A stretch of DNA of 53,519 bases from Oscillospiraceae bacterium (GTDB taxonomy: Bacteria; Bacillota; Clostridia; Oscillospirales; Acutalibacteraceae), in assembly GCA_015065845.1 (NCBI GenBank), contig SVPQ01000015.1:1-53519 (forward strand), given 5' to 3'. Within the stretch, counting starts at the first letter, position 1; every line of letters begins with the position of its first letter. The translations under genes were made by a program, and so were the position numbers. The notes below the pieces were generated by a model, which was not told the origin of the DNA, did no database searches, and worked only from the letters and a program-made list of their open reading frames with translations. Positions 50,965 to 53,519 of this stretch are shown here, piece after piece.

Positions 50965-51969
50965 ATGAAAATTTCTTATAATCACGAATCAATTCGTCTT
51001 ACCGGCAGATGGGATACAGAGAATAAAGAATATGCTACTGCTACCGCAACAGGCAGTTACATTGAATTCTGTTTCAAGGGCAATCTTGCCACTGTAATTT
51101 TCAATTGTGACAATAATAACTACCCTTACCCACATCTCTGGGTGCAGATAGATGGCGGTGACTACACAGAAGCTGTTGTAGATAACTACATAAAAATCCG
51201 TACTAAAGAAGATAAAGAGCATACAGTTAAAATCATTTTTAAAGGTACTGTTGAAGAATTCAGACGCTGGTACAGTCCCCTTGAAAGTAAAATTTCATTT
51301 TGCGGTGTAATTACTGACACACCGGTTAAAATTAAAGAGGATACAAGAAAAACTATTGAATTTGTTGGTGACTCAATTACTGAGGGCGTTTTAACTGACG
51401 AAGATTATTATGGCGAAAATGGCGAAAATAAATTTTCAATTGGTCAGTTTAACCGTGTTTATCAGGATGACGTTACTGCAACTTACGCGTGGCTTACTGC
51501 AGAAAAACTTAATTTAAGACCTGTTTTTATGGGCTATGGCGCAGTTGGTGTTACCCGCTCAGGTATGGGTGCGGTACCAAAGGCTGACGAAGCATATCCA
51601 TATAATTTTGACAAATCCCCTATCACACACAAAAACTGTGATTATATATTAATTAATCACGGTGCAAACGATCGTTTTGAAACTGTAGAAAATTATATTA
51701 CTAACTATAAAAAACTTTTAGATGTTATTATTAAAATGAATCCCAAGTCAAAAATAATCTCTCTTTCTGCCTTCTGTGGTGCATTCCATGAGGAATTAGG
51801 TGAATTTATAAAAGAATATAACCAAAAGAACAGCACAGATATTTTCTATATAGATGCAAACGGCTGGGTACCCCCTGAGCCGCTTCATCCAGACAGAGAA
51901 GGGCACAGAATGATAGCGGATAAGCTTATAGAGATACTTACAAAGCAATTCGGAATGCGTAATGCGTAA
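50965..51969 (+). CDS. SGNH/GDSL esterase, CE2-like
   Basis: Probably removes acetyl groups from plant polysaccharides. 334 residues in the two-domain layout of CE2 esterases: N-terminal beta-sandwich (about 1-115), then an SGNH domain with the nucleophile in FVGDSITEG, the oxyanion-hole Gly in MGYGAVG, Asn in NHGANDR, and the Asp/His pair in HPDREGH. No signal peptide. AAGGTG ribosome site. The last residues (FGMRNA) arise from AATGCGT units of repeat element I. Confidence 0.9.
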   Translation: MKISYNHESIRLTGRWDTENKEYATATATGSYIEFCFKGNLATVIFNCDNNNYPYPHLWVQIDGGDYTEAVVDNYIKIRTKEDKEHTVKIIFKGTVEEFRRWYSPLESKISFCGVITDTPVKIKEDTRKTIEFVGDSITEGVLTDEDYYGENGENKFSIGQFNRVYQDDVTATYAWLTAEKLNLRPVFMGYGAVGVTRSGMGAVPKADEAYPYNFDKSPITHKNCDYILINHGANDRFETVENYITNYKKLLDVIIKMNPKSKIISLSAFCGAFHEELGEFIKEYNQKNSTDIFYIDANGWVPPEPLHPDREGHRMIADKLIEILTKQFGMRNA

Positions 51970-52181
51970 TTCGGAATTATAGGAATTAGGAAACAGGAAG
52001 AGGTTAGTGAGTCAGTTGCTAGTGTGGCTGGTATGGCTAGTTGGCTAGTATTATAAAAAGACTACATTCTTTCATTTTAGGTTTAATCTTAAATGAGAGA
52101 ATGTAGTTTGTTTTTATAATATTATAATACCGACCGCAGGTCCCGAAATTCTGCATTTTGCATTTTGCATTCTGCATTTAA
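51960..52181. repeat. Composite hairpin element, copy I (covariant)
   Basis: Left arrays AATGCGT, AGGAATT and GGCTAGT (51950-52051). Hairpin ACTACATTCTTTCATTT (52061-52077) / AAATGAGAGAATGTAGT (52091-52107), whose core is changed in both arms versus the other copies yet still pairs. GC core CGACCGCAGGTCCCGAAA (52131-52148), then TTTGCAT/TCTGCAT units to the eutH stop. Confidence 0.85.
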
Positions 52182-53255
52182 TTAAACTTTTATTTTCTTC
52201 ACCGCAACTCCTGCCATTGCAATTGCTAAAAATCCTGCAACTAATTTGCCTATAATAACCGCTAAAATGTGCTCACCATTATAAGAGAGTGTAAATGCTA
52301 AATGGTCACCAAAAACAAATGCACCTGAAACACAGAAAGCAAGATTCATTACTCTGCCTTTTCTATTCATTTTACCCGCATTCTCGATTGTAGCAATACT
52401 GTTTGCAAGAGTTGCTACAAAACCTAAAACAGAAGTTTCGTCAAGCCCTGTTTTTTCGCCTAATTTTTTAAATGGTTTATTTAAAAGTTTTGAAATTATT
52501 GCAATAAGGGGAAATGTCCCTGAAAGCACAACACCAATGTGGAAAATTGTTTTAAATCCTTCATTAATAGGCGTTGTATTTTTTAATATTGTCCAGTTTG
52601 TAAGGTACTGTAAAATACCAATAGCAAGTCCGCCTGTAACTAAAATTAAAATTGCTTTACCTAAAATGCCGAAAATTTTAATGCAGACATGTGGCACTTT
52701 TAAAAGACCTATAACAATAATTACCGAAAAGAAAATGCTTGGCACTAAATTTAACACGAGTGTCAAAATATTTATACCCATAAAAAGCCCTGATACGAAA
52801 CAACCGAGCGGAATTGTGCTTATACCACAGAGAAGTCCTAAAAATACATCTTTGTGAAATTCTTTATTTATTGAACTAATAGAAACGGGAATTGTAAATG
52901 AAATTGTCGCACCTAACATAGATGCTACAACAAGACCGTGGAAAGAGCCCAAAAGTGCATCATTACAGACAGAGTCCGCAAGTGCAGCACCACCCATATC
53001 GTTTGCAAATATAATACCCGCTATTGCAGACGGGTCAAATTTTAAAAGATTTGCAACCGGTGTTATTAAAGGCAATAATAAATCAGAAAGAGTCGGTGCT
53101 ATTGTAATCATACCAAGCATTGACATTGTGAGCGGTGCTATTGTATGTATGCCTTTTTCAAACTCATCGCCTAATTTTAAATGGTTGCCTGTTATTCTGT
53201 CTAATGCACCGATTAAAGCGAATATTGCCATTGTGACTGATAATGCGTATTCCAT
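52182..53255 (-). CDS. eutH: Ethanolamine transporter-like protein EutH
   Basis: Ten-helix membrane protein, 357 residues, of the family that imports ethanolamine at low concentration or pH. It shows the family's IAGIIFANDMGGAALAD, long hydrophobic helices throughout, SGAFVFGDHLAFTLSY near the end, and a short basic C-terminus. No other eut gene or microcompartment gene is in the window, so it is either isolated or part of a scattered pathway. GGAAG ribosome site upstream of ATG 53255. Confidence 0.9.
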   Translation of the reverse strand: MEYALSVTMAIFALIGALDRITGNHLKLGDEFEKGIHTIAPLTMSMLGMITIAPTLSDLLLPLITPVANLLKFDPSAIAGIIFANDMGGAALADSVCNDALLGSFHGLVVASMLGATISFTIPVSISSINKEFHKDVFLGLLCGISTIPLGCFVSGLFMGINILTLVLNLVPSIFFSVIIVIGLLKVPHVCIKIFGILGKAILILVTGGLAIGILQYLTNWTILKNTTPINEGFKTIFHIGVVLSGTFPLIAIISKLLNKPFKKLGEKTGLDETSVLGFVATLANSIATIENAGKMNRKGRVMNLAFCVSGAFVFGDHLAFTLSYNGEHILAVIIGKLVAGFLAIAMAGVAVKKIKV

Positions 53256-53287
53256 TAGTTTTACTTCCTTTATAAATATTCCATTTC

Positions 53288-53340
53288 TTCATTATTCATT
53301 GAAAATCCGTTCTTAATGAATGGTGAACATTGAATAATGA
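53288..53340. repeat. Inverted TTCATTA-type arrays between eutH and the tRNA fragment
   Basis: TTCATTATTCATTG (53288-53301) and CATTGAATAATGAA (53328-53341 region) pair with one mismatch; the same plan as the other outer arrays but a new unit. Confidence 0.6.
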
Positions 53341-53358
53341 AAAATGAATAATACAAAA

Positions 53359-53392
53359 CAAAAATCCATTCCCTTGCGAGAACGGATTTTTG
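53359..53392 (-). terminator. Terminator after the tRNA 3' segment
   Basis: CAAAAATCC / GGATTTTTG stem with a 16-base loop, then TTTTG on the minus strand. Confidence 0.65.
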
Positions 53393-53395
53393 TTT

Positions 53396-53440
53396 TGGCG
53401 CGCTGGAAGGGACTCGAACCCCTGACCTACTGGTTCGTAG
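53396..53440 (-). tRNA. 3' part of tRNA-Arg (anticodon ACG); 5' part absent
   Basis: Minus strand reads anticodon loop CTACGAA, 3' anticodon stem CCAGT, variable loop AGGTC, T arm AGGGG-TTCGAGT-CCCTT, acceptor CCAGCGC, discriminator G and encoded CCA. The expected 5' partners ACTGG and GCGCTGG are not found in the 79 bases left before the window edge. It is a tRNA 3' fragment or the 3' exon of an interrupted gene. Confidence 0.75.
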
Positions 53441-53519
53441 GCTACCCCAAAACTCACCAACCATTCCATACCACAACATATAGTGCTTTTCATTCCAGTT
53501 ACACTTGCTAAAGCACAAG
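53441..53519. other. Unassigned sequence at the right edge
   Basis: 79 bases 5' of the tRNA fragment. No D-arm or acceptor partner is recognisable, and no gene is supported. Confidence 0.5.

Noticed and set aside
53270..53518. Minus-strand reading frame across the tRNA fragment (contains RTSRSGVRVPSSAP)
   Set aside because: That peptide is the typical translation of a tRNA 3' half; the frame crosses the T arm, CCA and terminator.

Overview
The window is AT-rich chromosomal DNA from an anaerobic, spore-forming-lineage Firmicute, most likely a gut Clostridia of the Oscillospiraceae/Ruminococcaceae type. The evidence is spo0A and spoIIR, anaerobic ribonucleotide reductase, the rplU-prp-rpmA order with a cleavable L27 leader, a CIRCE-controlled hrcA-grpE-dnaK-dnaJ operon, a class I lysyl-tRNA synthetase, and plant-polysaccharide enzymes (GH51, GH28, a CE2-like esterase). 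Genus cannot be fixed from what is visible.

Layout. 1-3.2 kb (minus): nrdD (cut by the window edge, with two NrdR-type boxes upstream), a sirtuin and nrdG. 3.4-4.7 kb: two tandem paralogous secreted Cys-motif proteins of unknown role. 4.8-13.2 kb (minus): a signalling block of spo0A, a giant soluble multi-PAS hybrid histidine kinase, a REC-(degenerate GGDEF)-EAL-PAS-REC protein and a free HPt protein. Together these are the parts of a complete phosphorelay beside spo0A, with Spo0A-type boxes at the spo0A promoter. 13.3-19.7 kb: glycerophosphodiesterase, GH51, a small membrane-anchored protein, glutamate dehydrogenase and GH28. 19.8-20.2 kb: a non-coding tract with 4-5 imperfect repeats, each carrying a start codon followed almost at once by a stop, behind a good promoter. 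20.3-24.4 kb: a VWA-like protein / leucine-rich-repeat protein / MoxR-type AAA+ ATPase operon behind a leader hairpin with a U-tract. 24.5-34 kb: CMP-kinase-like protein, hipBA toxin-antitoxin pair, spoIIR, ispE, PHP phosphatase, RluA pseudouridine synthase, L21-Prp-L27, and a GT2/GtrA pair. 34-38.7 kb: heat-shock operon. 38.9-44.9 kb: galT, nadE-pepD and LysRS-I. 45-46.8 kb: a small HTH regulator and a PIN/NYN-domain gene, with an internally deleted second copy of the regulator and its divergent promoter. 46.8-53.3 kb: helD-lipoprotein-GNAT operon, SGNH esterase and eutH. At the right edge lies the 3' part of a tRNA-Arg whose 5' part is missing.

A family of about nine composite intergenic elements runs through the window, mostly between gene 3' ends. 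Each is built on a hairpin with core ATCCTATCATT / AATGATAGGAT. Around the hairpin lie short tandem 7-8-mers and, in several copies, a GC-rich core (CGACCGCAGGTC or a variant). Copies differ by paired changes in the two arms, so the structure seems to be what is maintained. In four genes the element supplies the last codons of the reading frame.

The strongest candidates for something undescribed are the spo0A-linked phosphorelay with a c-di-GMP arm, the micro-ORF repeat array, the MoxR/VWA/LRR operon with its leader hairpin, the duplicated HTH/divergent-promoter module, and the hairpin repeat family. All functional calls rest on motif recognition by eye; no database search was run.
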